Shown here piece by piece: positions 45,241 to 57,100 of a stretch of 64,000 nucleotides of DNA. A model generated the notes under the pieces. It had not been told where the DNA came from, did not search any database, and saw only the letters and a list, made by a program, of their open reading frames with translations. The stretch comes from Persicaria tinctoria (lineage: Eukaryota > Streptophyta > Magnoliopsida > Caryophyllales > Polygonaceae), in NCBI GenBank assembly GCA_037127255.1, contig JBANSL010000004.1:70454627-70518626 (forward strand), in the 5' to 3' direction. A program made the translations under genes and the position numbers. Positions within the stretch are counted from its first letter, which is position 1. Each line of letters begins with the position of its first letter.

Positions 45241-48200
45241 TGATAATGCATATTTTAGATAGGCATTATAGACATATTTAGTTTAGTTAGGTTGCATTTC
45301 TTTCATACTTTGTCGCTAAATTGCATCTTGTGATTATTTTGGAAGAGTTCGGATTCTGCGCAATTTTGTGTTTATCTCGCAGATTGAATCGGAACACATT
45401 TGGAAGATGCAATATCTCGAAGAGGAACACAAGATACATGAGAAGGAACAAGGAAGAAAGAGGCAAGACAAGAGGAGAAACCCGCAATGGAAGCCAATAG
45501 GCTACGGCAAAGTACCGTGCCGCGGGCGCAGCAGAGGTGTCGCGGCCGCAGCAGAGCTCGCCGCGGTGGGATGTGAAGAAGTAACTTGCGGCGGGCGCAG
45601 CAACTTTGCGGCGGCCGCCGCAGCTGCCGTCAGCGCGCAGCGTTTTTGGAAAAAACCCTAGATGTTCTATGTTGTTTTGAGGGCCGACTTGGATTTCTTT
45701 TAGGCCGACTTTTAGGTTATTTTTGATTACTTCCATACTATTCTTTCATTCATTAGACACTTTAGAGATTTTGAGCGATGTCTTCCATGAGGAACTAAAC
45801 TCATCTATTCTGCCTGCAATTTGAAGCTTTATTCGGATTGATTGTGAGTTTCCAATTCTCGTTCCCTGTTTCCTATATTTGAATGTTTCAACTTCTTTGT
45901 GCTTGATTGATTATTGATTTGTTCTATCTTGTCTGGCCAACTTGTTAGATCAATTCAATCGCTAAGGTTTTGTAGATTCCTGGTTGCGAACCTTAACCTA
46001 AGTGGCAAACTTATTCCTTTAGGGCTGGTTGAACTAATTGAATGAGTAGGAAGTTGAATGTGTTGTTAAATCCTTTTTTAGGGACTGCAAATACCTTGAC
46101 TAATCTCTGAACTTAAAGCTATCAATTGGGTTAAATCCTTCTTTAGGGACTGTTCGATTGATAAGGGTTTCTAGGACTGGTTGGACTAGTAACTATATTA
46201 GGTCGGGACAAGGGCATTCATAGGAAACGTAATAGGACGAGAATAAGTTACAAGGATCGCTGTAATCCAATAAAGTGGAAAATTGTAGGTGGAATTGCTT
46301 CTCTTACTTGTCTAAAACAACTCACTTATTCTGCTTTCGTTACTTTGCTTTGATAAAAGGCAAGACTTTCACACATACAAACCCCCCAATTTGGTTACTT
46401 TGATTGACACTTGACTCACACTTGAATCATAAATTTCCCTGTGGGATCGACCTCTTGCTTATTACTATACTAGTTATAGGTTTGAGTTTACTTTGGCGGA
46501 TCAACGACAGGTTTCCCCTCCGTCACCGAGCACATCTGAGAACCAACAGCTACCTCCTCCGACGTCCGTCCGAGCCAGGGGCAGCTCCGAGCCGTGCCGT
46601 CCGGCTCCTCTTCTCCCCTGTTTCCGTCCCCAGCAGCGGTAAGCCTCACCCCTTTCTTATTTCGATCAAAACCAATGTAAAGATTTGTCTTTTGACCTCC
46701 CAATGTCGACCTAGGCCAAGCTCGTTTGATTCTCGACTCCGGCGGGCCCAATCGCGCACCGACGAGATTTTTTCCGGTGAGTCGACGCCTCGGTGAGCAC
46801 CTCTTCTTTCTCCCTCCTTGTCGATTCCGTGTGTGTGTCGGTGTCGGGTAGTCGGCTAGGTGGTCGGATTCCGGGACTACCGGCGGTGGCTGTTCCTCCA
46901 CCGTTTTTCCGAGCCCTGGACTGCCCTCTCCGTTCTTTTTTTTTTTTCCGATCAAAAGAAAGAGGAAGGGGGAGACTAGTGGGGCCATGTCCATCTCCCC
47001 ACCTCCATGTCACTGCCACATCACCTCTGGCCCCCTTCTTTTCTTAAAAAAAAAACGTGGCCTAGTCTTCCATGAAGGAAAGAATGGGATTGTATTATTG
47101 GGCCTAACTTTTCAAAGAGAAATCAAAGAGAGATTTGGCCAGGTTGCTTTGTCTTAAAAGAAATGAAATTTGTGCCATTAATTGCAAAATAAATTCGGTT
47201 GTGGGTTTTCCAAAATAAAAAGGGATGGTTTTCGGTAATTTAATCAAATAAAAGAGGGGCTGATTTTTTTTATAAAATGAAAATGGTTTGGGTTTTAAGG
47301 ATTTAGAAAGATTTTATGAAAATGTTAAAGGAAAATGGTATTTGAAATATTATATATAATATTATGAGATTTGGAGATTTAAAAGGGTATTATCGGATTT
47401 AAAACGAAAAAAGAAATTTACGAACATTTTCTAAGGTCAGAATTTCGATCTAGTAAACTCGGGTTCCTAAACGGTTTTCGGGACTAACTTGGAAATTGTG
47501 TGATCGATGACTAACTAGCATGATGATATGATCGATTGACTAATATCATGATTGATTGACTAATGGCATGATTAAGTGTTAGACGTATGTATAGTTCAGT
47601 TACGCTTTTAATATGTGATGATATGATGAACTCGAGTTATGGGATATGTTGATATATGATTATGAATATGATGAATGTGATTATCTCGAGATATATGAAT
47701 TCTACGAATATATGAATGTGGCTGAATGGAACGATGAGAATGATGTGGACTTACGGAATGTGGCAATGAGATGAATGGTTGAATTTGATGGAGTGACGAT
47801 TACGATATGGTTGTTATTCTTGTTGAATGATGTATGCTTGAGTGCTTGAATTATTGGACGTAGATTTATATATGTGTTCTTATATGTATTTAGGTGATAC
47901 TTGTGACTATGATTTATGTATGCTGGACCCTTTATTCTGCTGTTTTGCAAGGCCAGGTAAGTCTCTTCGGAGCTTACTCAGATTGAATAGAGCTATTCCC
48001 TGCTTTAGGTGCATGATATACTAGGTGTTTGCATTCATGATCAGCATGCCATGTAGTACCATGCTAGGTTGCATCGATCGTTGAGCATTCTAATTCTTTA
48101 TGTGTATGTAAACAGAACGGCCGTTATCTGTGATAGTCCTAGAGTCTTTGCTAGGGTAATAGGGTAGCCCAGCCTCATCGGGTACCCTGAGTCAATCGAG

Positions 48201-48939
48201 TCATGGACTTTCTTTTATTATGCCTGCGGGCTTTATTGTGGAGCGGGTTAGGCATGCGTGCCCCCCGATTATGAATGAATGCATTCACGAGCTGGCCAGT
48301 CTCCGCCCTATCGGAAGGGGGTGGAGGTAGGAGAGGGATATACCACTTGGTATTCTATGATAAGGCCTTATTATTATTATGCACTTGATCCTAGGAGCAT
48401 GTTAGTGTGTTAATATTCCGCCATGCATCTAGAAGCATCTTTATTAGGTATAGCGTATATGTGTGCTTGGGGTTGGGATGCAGAGCTAAAGTGGGCATCG
48501 ATCTGATCCCGCCCCATATCAAATTTTTTAGGTATCCGTTATGCTTACTACTGTTGATGCTGATTTGAGTCCATGACCGCTGGATCTAACATGGCGGAAA
48601 GAGAGAGTTGAGATTCCAACTTCACCAATTTAATTACGGCTTGAATTTGAATGGTTGAACATATTTTGACCCGGCTCTGCCGTGGCACCCCTTTGTATTA
48701 TGCTTTAGTTTCGCTATTTGTGTGACCTTTGGTTTTCCACGCTTAGACTTATGATAGGTACAGGGGACTTCCCCGGGGATTCCAACGATCCCTTCGAATT
48801 TTGGGTATGAAGTCCCACTTCAAAATGTTAGGATAGAATTTCAAACCTTCAACCTGTACTCGGGGCGCAAGATCCTAACGAGTGGTTTCATCCCTCGAAA
48901 CGTAACCCGGGAATCATAATCCCGGGCCGTTACATAAAC

Positions 48940-49747
48940 CTTTCTCTAAAATACAGAAATCTGATGGGAGAGAGAACAAATCTCTATTTTTTTAGAGGAG
49001 TTTTTTTTTAAACATCTCTAAAATTTAATTCTTAACACATCTCAATGGAGTATAATTCTTCACTTCATCCTTCAAATTGGGGTTGCTCAAGAAGGTTCGA
49101 TCTTCCTTTCAAGTTCAAATGGGAATTTGTAATGCGATTATGTGAGTGATTTTTGTAACTGTTTATTTTTATTTTTATGGATTTCTCGTTTTTATTTATT
49201 CTAACTCGGTTATGAAAATAATAAAGCTCAATATCAATGATCTAATATTATGTAGATTTTGATACTTGTATCCGTTTTTAAAATATTGTGCTATGAATCT
49301 TAAAACCATCTTGAACTATGATATCATTTTAACACACGTGTATGCGCGGGCACACGCGCACGTGCGCACACACATATATCAATTGATGTCATTTTATTTT
49401 AATTTCATGGACAATTGCAACATATGTCATTCACTTGTTCTATATTATTATTCTCTTAAGAGAACTAGAACATAACATAATATTATATAACAAAGATTGT
49501 AACATAATATAGTAAACCAACAACTCCATTGTTCTCCATGTATTTTCCATAAGTAATAAATTCAAAATATTTATAGTATGTAATCAATGCAGAATTCCGT
49601 AAAATAGAGAAGCGGTTGAAGACTTGGAGTATTAAATTATAAAGATTTTGATATTTGTTACTTAATAATAGAGAACTTTTAGAAGATATGTTAGAGATGT
49701 TCTACGAGCGTTTAACATGGTAGGGTAAAAAATAAAATTGAGTGAGG
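48940..49747. other. Intergenic with a Z-DNA-prone tract, no gene
   Basis: 48935-49050 and 49580-49710 resemble the GTAAAATAGAG/TTAGAGATG family of 37970-39176. 49333-49373 is an alternating purine-pyrimidine run (CACACGTGTATGCGCGGGC and onwards). Nothing else is recognisable. Confidence 0.4.
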
Positions 49748-50656
49748 CTATTGACAAGATGCCAAAACGTCTATTGATAAGACTAAATTGGTGTAGATTG
49801 CACCTAAGTACTTTTCAACTTTAAAAAATATTTATGAATCAGATCGAGAGTAGTTGAAAAAATCTAAATCTGTTCATCCATATACTCAACCTATTCAATT
49901 AGTGCTTAATTAGTAGCCCGCTAAAAATACCATGCTAATCAATTTATTTATCAAACATTATAACAATACCTTTCAATACTCCGTATTCGACTAGCAACTA
50001 GTAGCAAACGACGAAGCCCACATCCAACGACGATGACCTTTGCAACCAACAAGGAGGTCCTTTGAATCACCTCGGCAACAAGCGGTGGAGAACATGCATC
50101 ACCTCAACAGCCACAAACGAGTTTACTGCATCACATCGACAACCAGCAACGAAACTCTCATGTCTCCTCGACCAACCAGATTGAGAGCTCGACAACAACC
50201 GAACAAAAATCGCAAACAACGAGCAATTTCATCAATTTGTATTCCAATTTCTACTCAAAACCCAACACCTACATCACACAATTCAACAACAATCGAAAAA
50301 AAAAACTTAAACAACTACCAATTTCATCAATTTCAATTCTAACTTCAAAAACCCAAAAACCCTCAATTTCATATAAAAAAACAACCATAAAAACCAATTT
50401 CATAAAAATTTCTTATCTTAAATTTGATAGATATATCAAAATCCTTCAAAAATCTACCACAAACAACAAGTAATGGTGGTGCCTCGTCAAAGTTGAGTGA
50501 GCGGTTGTGTTGGGATTAGATTTGGATGAAAATTGTGTGTGTTTTTTTAATTATTATTCTGGACAGTATTGTAATTATTTTTAAAAATAAGAAGGACATG
50601 CGTGTAATTTATGAAAATGATATTGTTAATAACCATTTTTGGCATCTTGTCAATAG
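49748..50656. mobile_element. Terminal-inverted-repeat element, short relative of 30551-37881
   Basis: The ends CTATTGACAAGATGCCAAAA and TTTTTGGCATCTTGTCAATAG are inverted over about 20 bp and match those at 30551 and 37881. Subterminal similarity extends further (for example the TGTAATTTA-AAT-TTGTTAATA stretch before the right end). The length is 909 bp. The ORFs in it are unrecognised. The superfamily is not determined. Confidence 0.55.
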
Positions 50657-51542
50657 TTATTATGAATTGAATTTGACCTATTTTTCCTCCCACCATAGGT
50701 TATTTCTTATTTTACTCGATTTTTTTAGGCTGCCTTTAAACTTGAAGACTAAATTTGGCTTCACATTTTAGAAGGCCAAATGTGTGTCTCACTTTTTTAT
50801 TATTTATTTTTAAATGGTTGACATTTATATAATTATATAAACAATACAGCTAATCATGTACAAGCCGCCTTAATTATGTTTTTTATCAAAATAAAAGTTA
50901 TAGCACTGTAAAGATATTGACGAGTTCTCCATATGAACATAATATTTGACATGTTTAGATTATCTTTACAGAAATAGTATTTAAAAAACGCGAGGTATAA
51001 ATAAATGGTAAAATGTACAATATTTTATAGGAAATGTTGGGATTTTATCCTATAATATTTTACAAGGAACATGAATACTTAGTAAGACTGTAATAATAAT
51101 ACAATTAATTATGTATAACTAATTACATAATGTAATTATGAATTTTATAAAAATAAAACTGATATCATTTTAAAGATATTTATATGTTCTTCAATAAGCG
51201 ATATTCTGTGAAAATATTTTTTTTAATAAAAACCACATTTGATATGTAAATACCTAGTTGGGACCAATATATTGCATTTGAAAGTTATAAAAAAACATTA
51301 AGTAGAAAAAATGAAACTACAAATTATTGAAGTGTATTAAAGCCTAAAAATAACATTTTTTTGTTAATACCATTGATTAGATTGTAAAATGCATCAAATA
51401 CATAAATATTTTCGATGGAATATGAACTTTTTAGGGTCGTGTTACTAGTGGGTGAGCAGTGTTTGATATCACCCAAATCCTTACCTTGTTTAAATGGGCA
51501 TCTGTTATGAAATATACCATTTTACTAGGCCTTAGACTAATA
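50657..51542. other. AT-rich intergenic, no gene recognised
   Basis: No gene, repeat boundary or regulatory signal could be supported in this stretch. Confidence 0.4.
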
Positions 51543-53943
51543 CTAGTGTAATACCCGTGCCTTTAAGGCACGGGATTTTCATCAATTTCAATTTGAACAT
51601 CATTCTATAGAGGTTAGGTTTAGTGTAAACAACCCTTAATATGTTTTGTGTTAACAAATCACAGCCATAGATTGAGGGTAAATGGATGGATGAGATTATT
51701 CCCCCTTTTAATTAAATATATTATTAAAATAAAAAAAAATCTCCACTAACAGGGTTCCATAAGCGCGTGTTCTCTCTCCTGGGGTGCTTGCGATTTTTGC
51801 CTTCCTCTTGCGTAATTCATCATCAACCATAGCAAATCCTCACAATTTGCCTTTAAAATTTGAGATTGTTATCCTCACGAACCACTCCGTGATTGGTGTT
51901 GGTGTTTTTGTGGAATTTCAATTGAATTTTGCTTCTCGCAATTTAATTCTGATTTTTATAAAAGTCAACTGTTTGAGTTTGATTTCGAATTGCTCACTCA
52001 ATTGGTGTTTGATCTAGCCTAGATTAATTAATATTGGTCGGAATTAATTGCAATTGAGGGCTGTGCGATTTCAATTATTTGATGAACTTTGCTAAATACT
52101 CTTTGCAACATTGATGAATAATTGATTGAACGTGATGAATATATACTAAATTTTGCCGAATACCGATGACAATAACTTAGAAAATGGTGAAGATCAAAAA
52201 CTTTGATGAATAATTGTGAGGTTTTGATGAATATTCCTTGAATTTTACTGAATACTGATGAATACTTTGAATACTACGATTATTCTATGATGAATATTGC
52301 TAAGGTTAATGAATAATTATTCATGGTTTTGATGAATAATTGAGTGACTTTGGTGCATATTTCATAAATTTTGTCGAATATTGATGAATAATTGTTGATG
52401 CTAGTTAATCCAAAATTTCACAATTAATTGAGTGACTGTGGTGCATCTTTCACAATTATTGTTGATGCCAATTAATCCAAAAAATAGTTACCTCCATGTG
52501 TTTTTGCATCTGACAACCGCCCTCAGCAGCAAAAATTTCATAGTTACAACGAATACTTTTCCCAACATCGAATAGTTCAATTGCAAATTACGTTTTCCAA
52601 CCCATTACCTGCATCCATCACTGACTTTCCATCCGATTTTCTTCTTCCTCTTCTTCACCGTCCTCTGATGAAAATCGTCGTTATGATTTTCAAAGATTTC
52701 AAATAGCAGATTAATTGGTGCAAATTGGCAAAAGAAATTATAAAAAAATTTAACACTTTCCCTAATTTTCTCACACCCAGTTTTCAAGCATATAATACTC
52801 TGCTTGCATCACACGCTCTACAATTGTGAGGGTGGAGCAGTTATATGAATGAGTTCCACTTTTTTTAATAAAAATAAAATATTAAAATCTTTGATTAATC
52901 ACAGCCTTCCATATTCATTCAATCAACGGCTATTATTTGTTAACACAAAACACATTAAGAGTTGTAAACATTTGATCCGTATCTATATAATAATATATTA
53001 ACATATACTGGTTTACAACAAAATATGTATAAGTATTTTTTTTAATTTATAAATTAGTTGGAAAGAGATACAATATAATAAAAAAAATGATGAAAATGAT
53101 TGAATAAGGTAAAGTAGTAATAAAACTCAAACACGCTACCTAATATAATTTGAAAGACATGTATAATTATTATCATTAGGATAAAACTAAAAAGGAAAAT
53201 ATAAGCTTCCATATAATGAATGGAATTTTTTATTTATTTCTCTATAGTTATTTAAAATGTATAAAATAAGTAAATTGTAAATATTGTTTTTTTTTGCTCT
53301 AACTGATATTTATAACGTTCGAAATCGAATATTCACAAATTGATTATTTTTACTAACTTCATAAAAAAAAATTGCAAGGCTTAAAATGTTGAAATTATAA
53401 TAAGGGTCATCCAAGGTGTATAAAATAAATATAAATTTAAAATATTCATTTTGGGGAATTAATTATAATAATGATATGTACTTGATATCTTGAGTTAATT
53501 CAAAGGTTTTAAAAAATATGTATATAAATAATTTAGGGGTTCTTTACGTATTTTCGGGTGTAATCCTATATACTCCGTAAATAGTTGAGGGGAATCACGA
53601 AAATCCTTGATATAAGAATGATAAGAATGATATGGAAACAAAATCAAAAATAGACAATCTAGATAATGATATATTGATATCATTCTTATTGATTTCATTG
53701 GATGGAAACAAAATCAATTAAATTGATATACTCCTTAATAAAGTAAATAGGTGAGGAGAATAACAAAAATCCTATATACTCCGCAATCAATGATGGAAAC
53801 AAAATCAAAATTATACAATATAAATATTTATATTCCGTAATAATATTGACCAATAAGAAAATGTCATTTGAATAAAAAATTCAACTTTAATTGTGGGTGC
53901 GCCGTGTCAGCAAAATGCCAGCAGAATTAGTAACAGTAATAGA

Positions 53944-53973
<30 letters not shown>
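51543..53973 (-). mobile_element. Non-autonomous Helitron ending just upstream of the methyltransferase gene
   Basis: On the minus strand the 3' end is a palindrome CCCGTGCCTTAAAGGCACGGG followed by CTAG and T, which is a textbook Helitron terminus. The 5' end reads TCTATTATCTATCTATC with A in front, so the unit sits between A and T and has no target duplication. A GATA microsatellite (53944-53968) lies inside the 5' end. No Rep/helicase is present. Internal arms at about 51617-51740 and 52850-52975 are inverted copies, which suggests a second element inside. The 3' end is firm; the 5' end is less certain. Confidence 0.6.
52080..52480 (+). repeat. Degenerate TTGATGAATA repeats
   Basis: TTGATGAATAATT and variants (TGATGAATATT, TGGTGCATATTTC, TTGCCGAATA) recur about a dozen times in 400 bp. 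They could be a decayed minisatellite or repeated binding sites inside the Helitron cargo. Confidence 0.45.
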
Positions 53974-53974
<1 letters not shown>

Positions 53975-54103
53975 TTCGTATAACCTACGACGGGAGATGC
54001 CCTAACACTCAAAACACACTACACACTGCCAAACGCACCCTTAATAGTCCCCATTTTTATAGCCCAATTAAAAAAACCCTTCCCAAAAGAGACAGAAACC
54101 CTA

Positions 54104-54113
54104 AATCCTCCCA
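54104..54113 (+). promoter_or_regulatory. Telobox-like element in the 5' leader of the methyltransferase gene
   Basis: AAACCCTAAA is the plant telobox core, frequent near transcription starts of housekeeping and ribosomal genes. It lies about 50 bp before the ATG. The start site itself is not determined. Confidence 0.4.
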
Positions 54114-54158
54114 GTTTCGCCCTTTCTCCCTTTCGTTGTCGTTTATCCGATCGTAGAA

Positions 54159-57100
54159 ATGAAATCTCAGGCGGATGATCAGAGCAGCAAGCCGTCGGAG
54201 TTCAAACTAGCTTCAGCATGTGAACTCTCTTCATCTACGGAGGCACCGGAGCTATCCTCGGCCACCGTTGCGTGTTTCACTGCTGGCTCAGGAGGCGTGG
54301 AGCTTCGGTTTTATGGGGAGGGAGCTCCCGCCGGTGAGTCTTTGACCATCGATCTTCCGGCGGCGAAGGTCTGCGTTTCCTTTCTTTGCTCGAATTAGAA
54401 CTGTGATCTCAAGAGAAAAATCCGTGATTTTCTTAATCGTTTTATGATTTTTGGTTCTGTGTAGTTGTTTAAATTAAGTCCAGTCCAATCCGTGTGTGTA
54501 TCTGAAGGTTCAGTATCCGGCACAGAGGTGTGTATTGACTGGGTTTCTCTTTTGATGCAATGTGTTTGTGGAGTGAACTGTGAAATTCACTCATGTTTTT
54601 GCTTGCTTTTTTAAGTTCCAAGTAAAAGGAGTTGAGTGTGCTTTGTCGGCTTTTGAATCATGGAAACAGGAATCATACTGTAAGGGTATTACACTGCGGT
54701 TCAGAAAAGAGGAGGAAAGCAAAGGATTCCACATTGCATTTGAGCAATGGAAGAAGGAGGCAATTCTTAAAGGTTCTATCTTGTTTACTTTAAACAAGTA
54801 ATGTGGATGTTAAGAAATCCTTGGCCAAAAGGAATAACAAACTTTCAATTCTATTGCTGATTTTATGTTTTTATTTTACAATAAACTGTTTAAGGTGAAA
54901 ACTAGGGCAGTTTAAGCTTGATTTTGAAAACTGCAACTGCAGATTTTGTTTGTTTCAGGATCTTTAACTACTGCTTGCTTTCCATTTTTTTTCTCTTAAT
55001 GAACTTCTTGCACACAAAAGTTCCTTTGCACAAACCTCTCTGGTTTAGAGAATCTGTTCATCTTGACACGATGACATTCGTGATTTTTTTACTTTTAGTT
55101 ATTATAGAATCTGTTTTTTGCACAAACCTCTCTGGTTTACTTTTAGTTGATTCTTCGTTGTTGAGTATTTTTCCTTTCTTTTATTTCCTTTGTTTATTTT
55201 ATTGGCTCTTCTATGTTATGTACTGTTTTTAAACTTCTAATTTAGAAGAATTAATTACAGTATTAATTGTTGCGTTAGTATTAGTTTCTCATCACATGTC
55301 GAAGGATTCTAAAAGCTAGTTTCTTTTACAGGGGCGGTCTTACCTAATGGAGCAGTTTCTGACTCTAAAAGCGTATTTGATGCAAAAATAGATCCTTCAT
55401 CTGCCAAGATGTACTTCCATTACTATGGCCAACTGCTACATCAACAGAATATGATGCAGGATTATGTCAGGACAGGTTGCACATCTGAGTTTCACTTTTT
55501 TTCTCTTTCAATGCGCTGAAGTTAATGAGATACATATTAATATGGAATTGTTGAAGATGTTTCTAATTTGTAATTAATTTTGGTTCAGGAACCTATTATG
55601 CAGCTATCATAGAGAACCGTGCAGACTTTGTGGGACGGGTAGTAGTAGATGTCGGGGCCGGTAGTGGTATTCTGTCCCTTTTCGCTGCCCAGGTAAAGCT
55701 AGCGTTTTGATCAACAAATCTATTTCCTTCTTTTGACGGAAAGATGAGCTATTAGGCTATTTCTTTTTATTGCCAGAAAGATGAGTTATCTAGCTTAGAC
55801 ATATTGCTATGTGGAGTTGGCTGTCTTGGGTGCTAGTTAGTAATAACTAATGATGTGTTATGAGTTACAACCTCAACTATTCTCTTCTGAGTTTGTAATG
55901 GAATTTGGTTTTATTCTACAGCTGATTATTGGTTGTTTCTCTTTTTGTGCTTTAATCTATGGGGATATTAGGCGGGTGCAAAACACGTCTATGCCGTGGA
56001 GGCATCTGACATGGCAGGATATGCGCAAAAGCTTATTGGAGGGAACTCATTTTTAAGTCAACGAATTACGGTGATTTGACTTTTTGTTATCCTTTTTCCG
56101 TCATGGATTACAAGTTCATTGATTTTTGCTTTGGAAACTGATATACGTCATTATAGGTGATAAAAGGCAAGATTGAAGAAATTGATTTACCCGAGAAAGC
56201 AGATATTCTAATTTCTGAGCCTATGGGTAATGTTTTTAGTCTGATGGACTGATGTATTTACTAATTTCATTTCAATACCTTGTGTAATTTGCTTTGGAGC
56301 TAATTTTTTTTGGCATTCAGTTATGAGTCTGTAATTCATTATGCATTTCAGGTACTTTGCTTGTGAATGAAAGAATGCTCGAATCTTATGTGATTGCAAG
56401 GAATCGTTTTCTTGTTCCTAATGGCAAAATGTTTCCTGGAATTGGAAGGTACTTATATTCTGTTAAAAAGTTCCATCCTTCTATTTCAGGGATTTTGTAA
56501 TTGGGCTGGACTTATATATCTTGTAAGATAGGGATATAGACACATGCTGTCGGTGAGGAGTAAGCTGGGTGACTGAGCAACAAAGAGTGAAGTAAAAGAA
56601 GGAAAGTAATATAGGGAACTTGGAAGCTGCATGCAGGTTCCAATATCACAGTACTTCCTAGTTCTAGCCTCCTAGGTACATGATATTTGAACTTCAGAGT
56701 CACACTAAAAGTTTCTAAGTGTCATATCTGCTCGATGTTGATAGCTCAAGCATGGCTCAAGTATGCATTAGCTTTTAGTTATCAGCTTTAATGGGGCAAT
56801 GTCTGTTGAGAAATGTGAACGAAGCTTCTTGGTGCTATAGCTACGTGGTGGTTACTTGATCAAAGTTTTTTGACACATGAATCTCTAAAAGTTAGATTTG
56901 TAGTATGGCTGTTGCATGTAATATTAGCTTTCTTTTAAAAAAAAAATTAAATTTCTGTATTTTTTTACAACTATGCAGTTATTTGCTATTTCATATTCAT
57001 GTTCACCACTTTACCATTTTTCATATTCAATCCCAGGTTCTTTTTACACCTTTTATAATTCTTCTGATTTTATGAAGTTGATTTTTTTTTTTGTAGAATA

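Larger units (their letters stand above)
39879..46525 (+). mobile_element. Athila-like LTR retrotransposon lacking RT and integrase
   Basis: LTRs at 39879-41162 (1,284 bp) and 45241-46525 (1,285 bp) are nearly identical. The 5-bp duplication CCGAG flanks the unit (39874-39878, 46526-46530). The primer site TGGCGCCGTTGCCGGGGA (41167-41184) follows the 5' LTR by four bases and fits tRNA-Asp, as in Athila. The polypurine tract AAGTGTGGGGGAATT abuts the 3' LTR; an earlier near-copy lies at about 43996. The interior has gag and protease only, so the element is non-autonomous and needs a partner in trans. Few LTR differences indicate recent insertion. Confidence 0.93.
39194..48934. mobile_element. 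Solo LTR, Tat/Ogre-like family, copy 3, split by an Athila-like element
   Basis: The LTR begins TGTAATAGCTCGGA and ends CCCGGGCCGTTACA, flanked by TAAAC (39189-39193, 48935-48939). Its parts are 39194-39878 and 46531-48934 (about 3.09 kb in total); the interruption carries a CCGAG duplication. It keeps the GC-rich segment with a GGTAAGCC donor-like site at about 46637 and the shared module at 48110-48340, 48440-48530 and 48760-48934. It is the longest of the three copies. Confidence 0.85.
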
